A program made the translations under genes and the position numbers. DNA of 64,000 nt, taken from Brevibacterium picturae. GTDB taxonomy: Bacteria > Actinomycetota > Actinomycetes > Actinomycetales > Brevibacteriaceae. Positions 24,078 through 31,604 of the stretch are shown here, piece by piece. The notes beneath the pieces are model-generated. The model did no database searches and was not told the DNA's origin. It worked only from the letters and a program-made list of their open reading frames with translations. The stretch covers positions 1,116,001 through 1,180,000 of the forward strand of contig NZ_LT629739.1 of NCBI RefSeq assembly GCF_900105045.1, in the 5' to 3' direction. Positions within the stretch are counted from its first letter, which is position 1. Each line of letters begins with the position of its first letter.

Positions 24078-24619
24078 CCAGTTTGCCTCCGACTCAGGAC
24101 ATGCAATTCCCCCCGAAGCAGCACCGCCGCTCGAAGCGGAATTATTGGCTGATTCCCCTCACATTTGTTGTCGGTATCGGTCTCGGCATTGGCGGTACGT
24201 CCCTCGTTTACTACACGACAGACTCAATGGATGAGTCGGCTTCGCCGCAGTCTGCTTTCGACTCACCGGATGCGTTGGGCGAGGAAGCAGACACCGAGGA
24301 CTCGCCCGAGGTGGAGCCTGACTACAGTCCTGTGGCTAGCGATTTCGAAGTTGAGCTGATCGTGAAAGAGCAGGAGTGCTTCGGCTCAGCGGGGTGCAAC
24401 GTCAACTTGCGCGTTGAACCGAGCTACGTTGGTACGGAAGTCCCCAGCGGTCAGTGGGAAATTACGTATGAGGTGACTGGCATCGAAGATGAGCCTCAGA
24501 TCCAGACTTTCACGTTGGACGGATCAGAGTTTTCGTATCAGCCCGAAATTGACGTCCAGACTGTGAGTCGGTCATCTGAACCTACGGCTGAAGTTACCGA
24601 CGTCTACGAAGGGTACTGA
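24074..24619 (+). CDS. Single-pass membrane protein with acidic extracellular region
   Basis: 181 residues. Basic cytoplasmic tail (KQHRRSKRNY), one membrane helix at about 26-48, an acidic linker (~50-95), then a ~85-residue beta-rich domain with two cysteines (QECFGSAGCNVN). Topology matches 20599-21249: anchor, charged spacer, small Cys-containing outer domain. Start ATG overlaps the 43-residue gene. Last gene of the envelope run; no family recognised. Confidence 0.72.
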   Translation: MTSLPPTQDMQFPPKQHRRSKRNYWLIPLTFVVGIGLGIGGTSLVYYTTDSMDESASPQSAFDSPDALGEEADTEDSPEVEPDYSPVASDFEVELIVKEQECFGSAGCNVNLRVEPSYVGTEVPSGQWEITYEVTGIEDEPQIQTFTLDGSEFSYQPEIDVQTVSRSSEPTAEVTDVYEGY

Positions 24620-25494
24620 GGCTCCCGTTCGCGAGTTCTGACCCATGAATCTCTCGAAAGACTCGTTGGAACGTCTTTCCAGTCCTCAGCTACCAACAGA
24701 GCCCGGGAGGGGTTATTCGGGTGCCGATAAGAGTGCGCGTACGATCCTCTCAGTCTGAGCCGAGGGACCGGATCCACCGGGCTCTTCCTTGTGGTCCGCA
24801 TGCGACGTCGAGGGGGCTGCGGAATCGGTTGAACATGTAAGAGCTCCTCATTTTTCAGATGACGGTGATGCCCCCATTCTTCCATGCTGGTTTGCCGGTG
24901 TTGATTTCCTCGATGCTCCGGCTCACGCGACGGTCGACGTTGTCCATGCCCTGATAAAAGCCCTTACCAGAAATCCCCAGGCGATACCCATGGCACTCCG
25001 TGTCTGGGGTGAGCGACACTGTATTCATGGGGTGTGGTCAGCGAATCTAGCAACATAGGCAGAGTCAGACTTGCAGCGGTCGCGAGTTGTCACTTGTCGA
25101 TCTTCGTCCGTCGTTTCGGGCTACAGCACAAACGAACCTCATCGCTATCAACGCGCCACCAGCGCCAATGCTTCTGACTGACAAGCACCAACATGGCTCA
25201 CCAGCACAGTCGATCCTTCTCGAGCAGTCTTAGTCCAGGACGAGATGAAGAGCCGGAGTGAACTGCCGTAGCGGTTGTACGTGCCAGGCCCCCACCACCG
25301 AGACAGTACTCCCGGACCCGAGCGCCAGCGTGGAACCGCTGGTCAGTTCTCATTAAGTCCTACTTAGGTGGTGTCCGCGAGACGGTTCGAAACAGCTGAT
25401 ATGTCAGGACCGTATGAAACTCTTGAGAAATCAGAATTAGACAGTTCGTGTGTTGATCGCAACACTCGGACGTAACCAGCTTGGGAGGACACGC
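24620..25494. other. 875-bp stretch with no confident gene
   Basis: Apart from the weak reverse-strand gene at 24855-25028, I find no supported coding region, RNA or repeat. Codon pattern is mixed and stops occur in all frames, which suggests decayed DNA inside the acquired region. The last 30 bp hold the GGGAGGA ribosome site of the HNH-like gene. Confidence 0.5.
24855..25028 (-). CDS. Candidate 57-residue protein
   Basis: Open frame from ATG 25028 to TGA 24855, with a natural-looking composition (HGYRLGISGKGFYQGMDNVD, ends NGGITVI) in the middle of otherwise stop-rich DNA. An in-frame TGA lies three codons before the ATG. No ribosome site is visible. It may be the tail of a decayed larger gene or a leaderless small gene. 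Confidence 0.3.
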   Translation of the reverse strand: MNTVSLTPDTECHGYRLGISGKGFYQGMDNVDRRVSRSIEEINTGKPAWKNGGITVI

Positions 25495-26361
25495 ATGGAC
25501 AAGGGTGCCAATTCATCGCAGGATTGGTTGCCGCCTGGGGCGCTCGACCATCTGAAGGTGCGTTCGGACGGGCTGTGCTGGTGGTGCCGTGAACGTCCTG
25601 CCACCACCGGCGAGCACAAGTACAAGCAGACCGATCTGACCAGACTGATGCGTGATGACTATCTGGTCTGGGTCGGCGACGAGGGAATGCGAGAGATCCG
25701 TGGTAAACGTGGGATCAAGCGTGACCGCTATGGTGTCGTGAAGTTCCCAAAGTCCTTGTGCGGCACCTGCAACAATGATCGCTCCCAGCCGTTCGATCGG
25801 GCATACTCGAAATTCTCGGACTATCTGGACGAGACCTGGGTGCGAATCATGCCGGGCGTCCCCTTCGAGGAGATATACGGAGACACCTGGACGAAGGACA
25901 CTCTCGACCTCGCTAGGTACTACACCAAGCACTTCGGATGCCGCATGGTCCGGTCCGGATTGCGGGTGCCCGAATCACTTCGGGCATTCATGGACGGGGC
26001 CACCGATATGCCCGATGCCCACATGGCGCTCGTGACGACAGACTCCGTCCACCGCGTCGCTAGTAAAGGGTTGACTATGAGCGGCGACTGCGTTTGGACC
26101 GATCCCGAGCGAACCGAGTTCAGAGGCTGGGTGATGGCAGCCTACGTCGGTTCAGTCGGTGTCCGATACCAGTGGTGGGCGGAAGGACAGAAGCCGGACG
26201 GGTGGGACTCACAGTTCTTCCACTACCCGTCGCCCGAGATCAACTGTTTCAAGGACGAACAAGCACTGATGGAAGGCAGGACCAGGCAACCTGGTTGGTT
26301 TGCCAGGATGTCGCAGTGGCTCAATCGGCGCTCCGACCACGACGCCGCTGAGATGAAGTGA
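25495..26361 (+). CDS. HNH-like zinc-motif protein
   Basis: 288 residues from ATG 25495 with GGGAGGA upstream. N-terminal third holds CWWC (Cys28, Cys31), TGEHKY (His41) and LCGTCNNDRS (Cys89, Cys92, Asn93), the layout of degenerate HNH-endonuclease zinc cores (CxxC...H...CxxCN). The rest is mixed alpha/beta, rich in Trp and Tyr, unlike any family I recognise. It could be a nuclease of a mobile element or defence system, but the catalytic His pair is not clear. It lies alone in the low-GC region. Confidence 0.6.
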   Translation: MDKGANSSQDWLPPGALDHLKVRSDGLCWWCRERPATTGEHKYKQTDLTRLMRDDYLVWVGDEGMREIRGKRGIKRDRYGVVKFPKSLCGTCNNDRSQPFDRAYSKFSDYLDETWVRIMPGVPFEEIYGDTWTKDTLDLARYYTKHFGCRMVRSGLRVPESLRAFMDGATDMPDAHMALVTTDSVHRVASKGLTMSGDCVWTDPERTEFRGWVMAAYVGSVGVRYQWWAEGQKPDGWDSQFFHYPSPEINCFKDEQALMEGRTRQPGWFARMSQWLNRRSDHDAAEMK

Positions 26362-26576
26362 TACTGCCGGAATTGCAGGCCCAATCTTGGCCAGCGAACG
26401 GTAGAGATTCTCCGCCTTCGCTATGAGCAGCGGCCAGAACGCCCGGCTGCAGCGGCGCTTGACCTCCTCGACGGACTCCTCGAACTCCTTGATTGCCTGA
26501 GCTAGCGACCTCGCTCAGCCCGGCGGGCGGATCAGCAGACTTTCTGCTGCTGGGGCATCGGACCTCACCCGCTGAG
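26362..26576 (-). other. Decayed coding fragment
   Basis: On the reverse strand about 26362-26515 reads as an amphipathic helical protein piece (LAQAIKEFEESVEEVKRRCS, FWPLLIAKAENLYRSL). A stop lies just upstream and no start is visible. It is best seen as the remnant of a gene overlapped at its end by the HNH-like gene. Confidence 0.3.
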
Positions 26577-26861
26577 TCATTCTGTCTGTCCTTCTCCGTC
26601 GGGCCTCTCTGTCATGATCCGGGCCGCGACTTCTTGCTGCGCCGGACTGAGCTGCTTCGCGTCATAGCCGTCCATGGCCACTGCCCACCAGACGGTGGCG
26701 GTCATCGGGCAGGTACCGCAGGTGCGCTGGCTGATGACGCCCCACTGGCCCATGCGAGGCGGAAAGTCCCAACCCTTCCCGAACGCCTCTTCGGAGGTGA
26801 GCTGCTCAGTTTTCCCACACACTTCGCACCAGTGCTCGAAGGGTTCCGTTGACTCACTCAT
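26577..26861 (-). CDS. Small zinc-ribbon-like protein
   Basis: 94 residues from ATG 26861. HWCEVCGKTEQLTSEEAF and RTCGTCPMTATVWW give two CxxC pairs separated by about 35 residues with the hydrophobic WDFPPRMGQWGV between, a plausible zinc ribbon. It follows the frameshifted gene 26872-27178 by 10 bp on the same strand and was probably its operon partner. No function assigned. Confidence 0.6.
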   Translation of the reverse strand: MSESTEPFEHWCEVCGKTEQLTSEEAFGKGWDFPPRMGQWGVISQRTCGTCPMTATVWWAVAMDGYDAKQLSPAQQEVAARIMTERPDGEGQTE

Positions 26862-26871
26862 CACGTCGATC

Positions 26872-27178
26872 TCATTCCGCAGTTCTGCTTGTGTTGTTCT
26901 TGATCCCCGTCAGCAGCGCGACGAGCATGGGCTCGAATTCCCAGATCGCATCCGAGCAGTCGCCGTCCGGGAGGTCGCGTGCGTGTCGGTGGTCGTCCTC
27001 GCTCAACGGGGAGGTGCCGCGGGCCATGACCACGGCCAGCTCGAGACCACCGACGAATGCGCGGACGACATCGGCACCCGGCCTCGCCCATGTACATCCC
27101 TGGCTGCCTGACGATCGTCCTGGCCAGGTCTGCCGGATCGGCAGTGAAGGCAGCGCTCACCTCGTGTTCGTCGGTCAT
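26872..27178 (-). pseudogene. Small hypothetical protein, single-base frameshift
   Basis: ATG 27178 opens MTDEHEVSAAFTADPADLAR...QPGMYMGEA; after the GGG run (27077-27079 on the plus strand) the frame is lost. Dropping one G restores a continuous frame (GADVVRAFVGGLELAVVMA ... ending NNTSRTAE) to TGA at 26872. About 101 residues when repaired. Its first half matches the fragment at 28570 (ARTIVRQPGMYMG against SRAIITRPGNYTG, then ADVVRAFV against ADVAHAFV). Real decay or a homopolymer read error. Confidence 0.65.
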
Positions 27179-27266
27179 TTTCAGTTCCAATCGCAGGTAG
27201 GCTTGTTTGATCAACGGCGAAGTTCCCAGGGCTAAGATCCGAGCGTGCTGGGTTGGACAGTTGATT

Positions 27267-27653
27267 CTATTTGATCCCATATGGGTCGCCAGGTCGTTGC
27301 CGATAGTCGCGGACGAATCCGGCCACGGCCGTGTATGAGCGATTCAGGAGCTCAGCGCGCTTTGCGATCGACAGATCGGTGCGCGTATATGCAATCGCGG
27401 CATCTTCACGAGTCCACCGCTTCCACTGATTCTGCGCCAGCGATTGCCCGTATTTTCCGGCTGCTGGCCGCACTCCCCATTCCCGGAGCCATTTGCCCAT
27501 CGTCGACTCATTGACGACCAGCGAAACTGCGATGTCAGCGATGCCCTCACCAGCTGCTCGACGCTGCGTCGCTTCGAACCGTACCCGTTCCTTCGTCTCC
27601 CGCGTCGTGTATCGCCGCGTCTCGTTGGCCGAGGCCACGCTTGTACCTTGCAT
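27267..27653 (-). CDS. HTH-containing hypothetical protein
   Basis: 128 residues from ATG 27653 (AGGTGCT upstream). Two helix-turn-helix-like segments: TKERVRFEATQRRAAGEGIADIA with VNESTMGKWLREWG (transposase or homeodomain-like), and a Myb/SANT-like WTREDAAIAY with RAELLNRSYTAV. Overall basic. Suggests a DNA-binding protein of a mobile element. It faces away from the candidate small RNA and 28035-28448. Confidence 0.6.
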   Translation of the reverse strand: MQGTSVASANETRRYTTRETKERVRFEATQRRAAGEGIADIAVSLVVNESTMGKWLREWGVRPAAGKYGQSLAQNQWKRWTREDAAIAYTRTDLSIAKRAELLNRSYTAVAGFVRDYRQRPGDPYGIK

Positions 27654-27785
27654 AGCACCTCATACACACACCACGTGCTACTGCGGCCCGGTCGCACCAC
27701 ACGACTGCGCAGACACTCATGCTGGACTCATCGTCGAGAACATGTACTCAGAATCGTTGAAGCACTGAACCCCGGTCACTGGGGC

Positions 27786-27791
27786 TATAAT
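27786..27791 (+). promoter_or_regulatory. TATAAT -10 box of the candidate small RNA
   Basis: A perfect TATAAT lies seven bases before the proposed RNA start. No good -35 at normal distance (TTGAAG at 27757 is too far), but CCCC-GGTCACT-GGGG (27770-27784) immediately upstream could bind a regulator. Confidence 0.5.
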
Positions 27792-27797
27792 ATTGAC

Positions 27798-27871
27798 AGA
27801 AGCGAGGGCAGGACTCCTCGCACAGAAATTGAGCCAACCCCCGTCGTTTAACGACGGGGGCGCTTTATTTT
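27798..27871 (+). ncRNA. Candidate structured small RNA (~74 nt)
   Basis: Between the divergent genes at 27267-27653 and 28035-28448, a TATAAT box is followed by a short unit with two hairpins: GCGAGG-GCAGGACT-CCTCGC (27802-27821) and CCCCCGTCG-TTTAA-CGACGGGGG (27838-27860) plus a T-rich tail. The second is a good intrinsic terminator, yet no protein gene ends before it on this strand, so it must end a short RNA. No Rfam family is recognised by eye. Confidence 0.5.
27838..27871 (+). terminator. Intrinsic terminator of the candidate small RNA
   Basis: A perfect 9-bp stem CCCCCGTCG/CGACGGGGG with a TTTAA loop, followed by CGCTTTATTTT. It fits a rho-independent terminator on the plus strand. 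Confidence 0.8.
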
Positions 27872-28034
27872 CAGGCCGGAGCTGTCGACACAGCTCACGT
27901 TCGATGGCGCGATCATTGCCGCGCACAAAGGCATGCGCTACTCAACACTCGGCGTATGGCTACGTCCCGGCAATGTGTGGTGGGAGGGGAAGTAGACTCA
28001 ATGGTAGTTTTATCTTGTCGGCGAAGGAGCGGAG

Positions 28035-28448
28035 TTGGACTGGACATGGCTCGGCCCAGTGCTTTCACTTATTGGTGCACTGTCAGGTGGGTTATTGGCG
28101 GCGTGGTTTACGTCGCGAAGAGAAGAACGACGGTTGGTTCGAGAACAGGTCCGTGTGGCTCGCACTGCCCTCGAACGTTGCGCAGCTTCGCAGTTGGGCC
28201 CTGACGTCATTGCTTATCCAGGGGCTGATCCTGAGTTGATGGCCGAGATACAGCGAAACAGGTGGCAGATCTTCTTTGACCTGTACTTTGATTCAAACTT
28301 TGAAGCGAAGGCGGCGCTCGGTGCCATCAGGCATTTGGATGCTGAGATGTCGAGAGCGCTAGACAAAAGTACCTCATGGCGCTTAGAACCTGCGGAGATT
28401 GCGATACTTCGATCTGCTTTAATCCGAATCGAGCAACAACACTCCTGA
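28035..28448 (+). CDS. Small membrane-anchored hypothetical protein
   Basis: 137 residues from a TTG start with AAGGAGCGGAG just upstream. One N-terminal membrane helix (GPVLSLIGALSGGLLAAWF, about 7-25), then RREERRLVREQVRVAR and a helical cytoplasmic domain. Helical anchored proteins of this shape are common in prophage and defence regions, but no family is recognised. Confidence 0.62.
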   Translation: MDWTWLGPVLSLIGALSGGLLAAWFTSRREERRLVREQVRVARTALERCAASQLGPDVIAYPGADPELMAEIQRNRWQIFFDLYFDSNFEAKAALGAIRHLDAEMSRALDKSTSWRLEPAEIAILRSALIRIEQQHS

Positions 28449-28569
28449 GGTATGAGTTGCCGTCAGAAGTGCGCACAGTCACTCACGACCATCACTATCC
28501 GAGGGCACACTCAGGTTGCACAAACACGTCCAGAGCTGAATCGATGGATATCTAACAGATGCCCACGTC

Positions 28570-28773
28570 GTGAGCGAGCCCAGCAACCTCGGCTCGGAGG
28601 AGCTTTCCCGAGCGATCATCACCAGGCCGGGAAATTACACCGGCGTGAGACCCAGTGCCGATGTAGCCCACGCCTTCGTCAACGACCTCGACCTGATGTT
28701 GTATCAGCAGTTAACGACTGTGTCACTGGAAGCTCCTATCTTGTGCCTGAAACGCTGTGACGCCCAACTTTGA
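28570..28773 (+). pseudogene. Truncated paralogue of the gene at 26872-27178
   Basis: From GTG 28570, residues 1-46 (LSRAIITRPGNYTG, SADVAHAFVNDLDL) match the start of the frameshifted gene at 26872-27178, then similarity ends near 28715 and the frame runs into unrelated sequence shared with the broken methyltransferase. The 3' half is missing. Confidence 0.55.
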
Positions 28774-28983
28774 AGGTGCGGGGCGTCGGGTGGCTGAAGT
28801 AGTGAAAAAGTTGGAAACTCGAGGATCGTCGCAATTGCAATAGACAACTTTTCCTTTGAAATGCTTCCGGTAGTGCCTGAGCTCCTTTTCGACATCCGTC
28901 AGCGTCGTGTAGAACTCGTCTTCTTTGGCCTTCTTTGCTGTCCGCAAATGGCTGTAAGTTGACTTCGCTGTCTGTGACGTCAT
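28723..28983 (-). pseudogene. N-terminal fragment of an EcoRI-type adenine DNA methyltransferase
   Basis: From ATG 28983 (GGGGGAGA upstream) the protein reads HLRTAKKAKEDEFYTTLTDV, then ELRHYRKHFKGKVVYCNCDD and PRVSNFF, the conserved start of EcoRI-like N6-adenine methylases (normally >300 residues). After SNFF a missing base near 28803 shifts the frame (the other frame continues HYFSHP, as expected), and everything beyond ~80 residues is gone. No cognate restriction enzyme is seen. It converges on the truncated fragment at 28570. Confidence 0.75.
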
Positions 28984-29297
28984 TTTCTCCCCCTGCTGGC
29001 CCGTCTGCGCCGCCGAACATACGGGGCTTCCTCCTGGACCATCCTATAGCCGCAAGTAACGACTGCCTGGTAAACGAGGATGTCTTCTGCACAGTTGCTC
29101 CATACTCCGTAGCTTGAGGCGAACGCGACCGAGCCACTTAGCGTCGTGTGCCGCAGTGGCAATCGGTCTGTTGACTGCGTTATAACCCCGCATCTATTCC
29201 GCAGATTCAACGACAGCTCGTAGTAGACGGTGACAGCCGATTACACCTCTGACCAGGCAGGACCGAAGTCCATGGCAATCCGCAGAAACCCCCGATA

Positions 29298-29347
29298 GAG
29301 CGGAACTCTTACTCGAAAGGTCACCGGATCGACGCCGGTCGGAGCCA
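29298..29347 (+). other. Partial tRNA-Lys 3' end, likely attachment site
   Basis: The sequence carries a CTCTTAC anticodon-loop-like stretch, AGGTC, a perfect T-stem ACCGG/CCGGT with loop ATCGACG, and the acceptor end CGGAGCCA, as in tRNA-Lys(CTT). The anticodon stem no longer pairs and the 5' half is absent, so it is not a working tRNA. Integrases of islands use exactly this tRNA 3' region. The orientation places the element to the left and the old chromosome to the right. Confidence 0.6.
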
Positions 29348-29353
29348 CAAGTT

Positions 29354-29395
29354 AGAAGAACCCCTGAATTTCTACGGAAGTTCAGGGGTTCTTCT
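29354..29395. terminator. Strong hairpin with UACG tetraloop
   Basis: AGAAGAACCCCTGAA (29354-29368) and TTCAGGGGTTCTTCT (29381-29395) pair perfectly; the interior TTTC/GAAG extends the stem to 19 bp (one wobble pair) capped by C(UACG)G. Seven bases after the tRNA-Lys remnant, this is where the original tRNA gene's terminator would lie. It may work in both directions. Confidence 0.75.
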
Positions 29396-29424
29396 GCGCC
29401 GAGGGAGCAGTTTCCTCCATCATG

Positions 29425-29444
29425 TACTAACGTACTGTTCGGTA
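29425..29444. promoter_or_regulatory. Possible TetR-type operator before the SDR gene
   Basis: TACTAACGTACTGTTCGGTA is an imperfect inverted repeat (TAC..AAC..GTT..GTA) 55 bp before the SDR start. No regulator gene adjoins it. Confidence 0.3.
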
Positions 29445-29498
29445 ACTCACATTCACCGAGATGCCCGTTGAGACCACATGATGCAAAGGAGCAACCAC

Positions 29499-30389
29499 AT
29501 GAAACGTGGAACACAGATCGCCGGTGCGCGGGTTCTGATCACCGGTGCCGGCAGCGGAATCGGACGCCTGATGGCCCTCGACGCCGCAGCACGTGGAGCC
29601 GCGGAAATCCTCATCTGGGATCTCTCAGCAGAGAGCGGACAGCGTGTTGTTGATGAGATCGTGGCGACCGGATCGCACGCCCGCTCGTTCACGGTCAATG
29701 TGGGCGACTCCGACCAGGTCGCAGCCATCGCAGAAGACACCGGGCCAGTCGACGTCCTCATCAACTGCGCCGGAATCGTCACCGGCACGAAGCTGATGGA
29801 AGCCGATGAAGCCGCAATCCGCCGCGTCTACGATGTCAACACCCTCGCCCTGTACTGGGTGACGCGTGCCTTCCTGCCTGGAATGCTCGAGCGCGACCGG
29901 GGCACAGTGGTCACCATCTCAAGCGCGGCAGGAATGGTCGGCGTAGCCAGGCAGACGGACTACTCGGCGAGCAAGTACGCTGCGGTGGGCTTCACCGAGT
30001 CTCTTCGCGCCGAACTGCGCGCCGATGGCAGCAACGTCGAAACCCTCGTCGTCTGCCCCTTCTACATCAACACCGGCATGTTCGAAGGCGTCAAAACCAA
30101 GTTCCCTCTTCTTCTGCCCATCCTCGAGGAGACCAACGTCGCCGATAACGTCCTGGACTCCGTCGAATCAGGGCGTGAGCAGCTTGTCATGCCTTCGCTG
30201 GTCCGCATCCTGCCAGGGGCACGGCTGCTGCCGACACGCGTGTTCGACAAGGTGATGGACTTCCTCGGCGTCAATAAGACCATGGATCATTTCACCGGCC
30301 GACGGCCCGCGGTCGCAGAAAAGAACACTGCATCACCTGCCGCCGAGCTCAATGATGCCGACCCTGCCTCGGCACCCGCACGGCGCTGA
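29499..30389 (+). CDS. Short-chain dehydrogenase/reductase (SDR)
   Basis: 296 residues from ATG 29499 (AAGGAG upstream). Classical SDR: cofactor motif TGAGSGIG, NCAG, and catalytic Ser-Tyr-Lys (TISSAAG, YSASK). It has a ~50-residue C-terminal extension, as in RDH10/SDR16C-like and actinobacterial lipid-related SDRs. NAD(P)-dependent carbonyl/alcohol oxidoreductase; substrate unknown. First chromosomal gene right of the presumed attachment site. Confidence 0.9.
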   Translation: MKRGTQIAGARVLITGAGSGIGRLMALDAAARGAAEILIWDLSAESGQRVVDEIVATGSHARSFTVNVGDSDQVAAIAEDTGPVDVLINCAGIVTGTKLMEADEAAIRRVYDVNTLALYWVTRAFLPGMLERDRGTVVTISSAAGMVGVARQTDYSASKYAAVGFTESLRAELRADGSNVETLVVCPFYINTGMFEGVKTKFPLLLPILEETNVADNVLDSVESGREQLVMPSLVRILPGARLLPTRVFDKVMDFLGVNKTMDHFTGRRPAVAEKNTASPAAELNDADPASAPARR

Positions 30390-30504
30390 CAAGCGACACG
30401 GCCCGATCCTCTCGTTGCCCCCGCTCCTTCCAGGTGCACAATGAGAAGAGGAACGACGGCACGAAACTCGCCGTCACACCGAGGCTGCTGAGAAGGAGGA
30501 CGTC

Positions 30505-31488
30505 ATGGCCGTCACCGACCTGGTCCTCGAGGGCGGAGGAGCCAAACTTCCCGGCCTCGTCGGTGCGGTCAATGCGCTGAGCTCGGCCGACTATTCCATC
30601 CACCGCATCGCCGGAACCTCGGCCGGTGCCATCGTGGGTGCACTGACCACGGCGGGCATTCCGCCCGAGAACCTCATCGAGACGATCCTCGGCAAGGACT
30701 TCACCGATTTCGAAGACCTCAACCCGGTCTTCGACCTCGTGCCGTGGCTCGGGAAGATCCAGGGACTGCTGTTCCACAAGGGCATGTATCTCGGGACCGC
30801 CCTCCACGACTTCCTTGCCGACGCCCTCGCCGCACAGGGCATCCGCACATGGGGAGACCTCCGCCTGCACGACCCCCACAGCGCGCTGCCCCCGGAGCGG
30901 CAGTACCGGCTCGTCGTCATCGTCTCCGACGTCTCCCGCGGCCGCATGCTGCGCCTGCCCTGGGACTACCAAGAGGCCCTCGGCGTCGATCCGGATTCGC
31001 AGTCGGTCGCCGAGGCGGTCTGCGCCTCCGCCGCGACGCCGTTCTTCTTCCGACCCCGCTCACTGCCAGCCGATTCGGGTGTCGCCGGCGGCGCTTCGGT
31101 GCTCGGCGCGGACGGCGGACTGCTGTCGAACTTCCCCGTCGACATCTTCGACCGCAAGGATGCGCGGCCAGCACGCTGGCCGACGCTGGGCGTGATGCTC
31201 TCGGCCAGGACGACGGCAGAAACCCAGTGGCGACCCAACGCGAACACCTACCAATATGCCGTCTCGCTCCTGTCGACGATGATCAACGCCCACGACCGGC
31301 GCCATATCGACGAGCCCTCAGTCACCGATCGCACGATCTTCGTCGACACCGCCGATCACAGCAGCACCGACTTCGCTCTGACGCGGGCCGACAAGCTCGA
31401 CCTCATCGACTCGGGCGACACCGCCGCCAGGGAGTTCCTGAACACATGGGACTGGCAGACGTGGAAGGAACGCTACGACCGACGGTGA
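30505..31488 (+). CDS. Patatin-like phospholipase family protein
   Basis: 327 residues. GGGAKLPGL oxyanion motif near the N-terminus, nucleophile elbow GTSAG (Ser about 35), and the Asp dyad partner in ADGGLLSNFPVDIF. No signal peptide, so probably cytoplasmic lipid acyl hydrolase activity. Start ATG 30505 after AGAAGGAGG. An acidic protein gene follows at 31605. Confidence 0.9.
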   Translation: MAVTDLVLEGGGAKLPGLVGAVNALSSADYSIHRIAGTSAGAIVGALTTAGIPPENLIETILGKDFTDFEDLNPVFDLVPWLGKIQGLLFHKGMYLGTALHDFLADALAAQGIRTWGDLRLHDPHSALPPERQYRLVVIVSDVSRGRMLRLPWDYQEALGVDPDSQSVAEAVCASAATPFFFRPRSLPADSGVAGGASVLGADGGLLSNFPVDIFDRKDARPARWPTLGVMLSARTTAETQWRPNANTYQYAVSLLSTMINAHDRRHIDEPSVTDRTIFVDTADHSSTDFALTRADKLDLIDSGDTAAREFLNTWDWQTWKERYDRR

Positions 31489-31604
31489 CCGCAGCGACGT
31501 CCACGACACCGACGAGAGCCAGAACACCTGTGCACAGGCCTCAGCTCGTGCAACAATGTGGGCATCGACAGGCACACACATCGACCACCACCGAAGGAGC
31601 GAGC

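Noticed and set aside
29298..29347. Functional tRNA gene
   Set aside because: No 5' acceptor strand or D-arm, and the anticodon stem does not pair.
29194..29514. 106-codon reverse frame
   Set aside because: It runs through the tRNA remnant and hairpin; composition is not protein-like.
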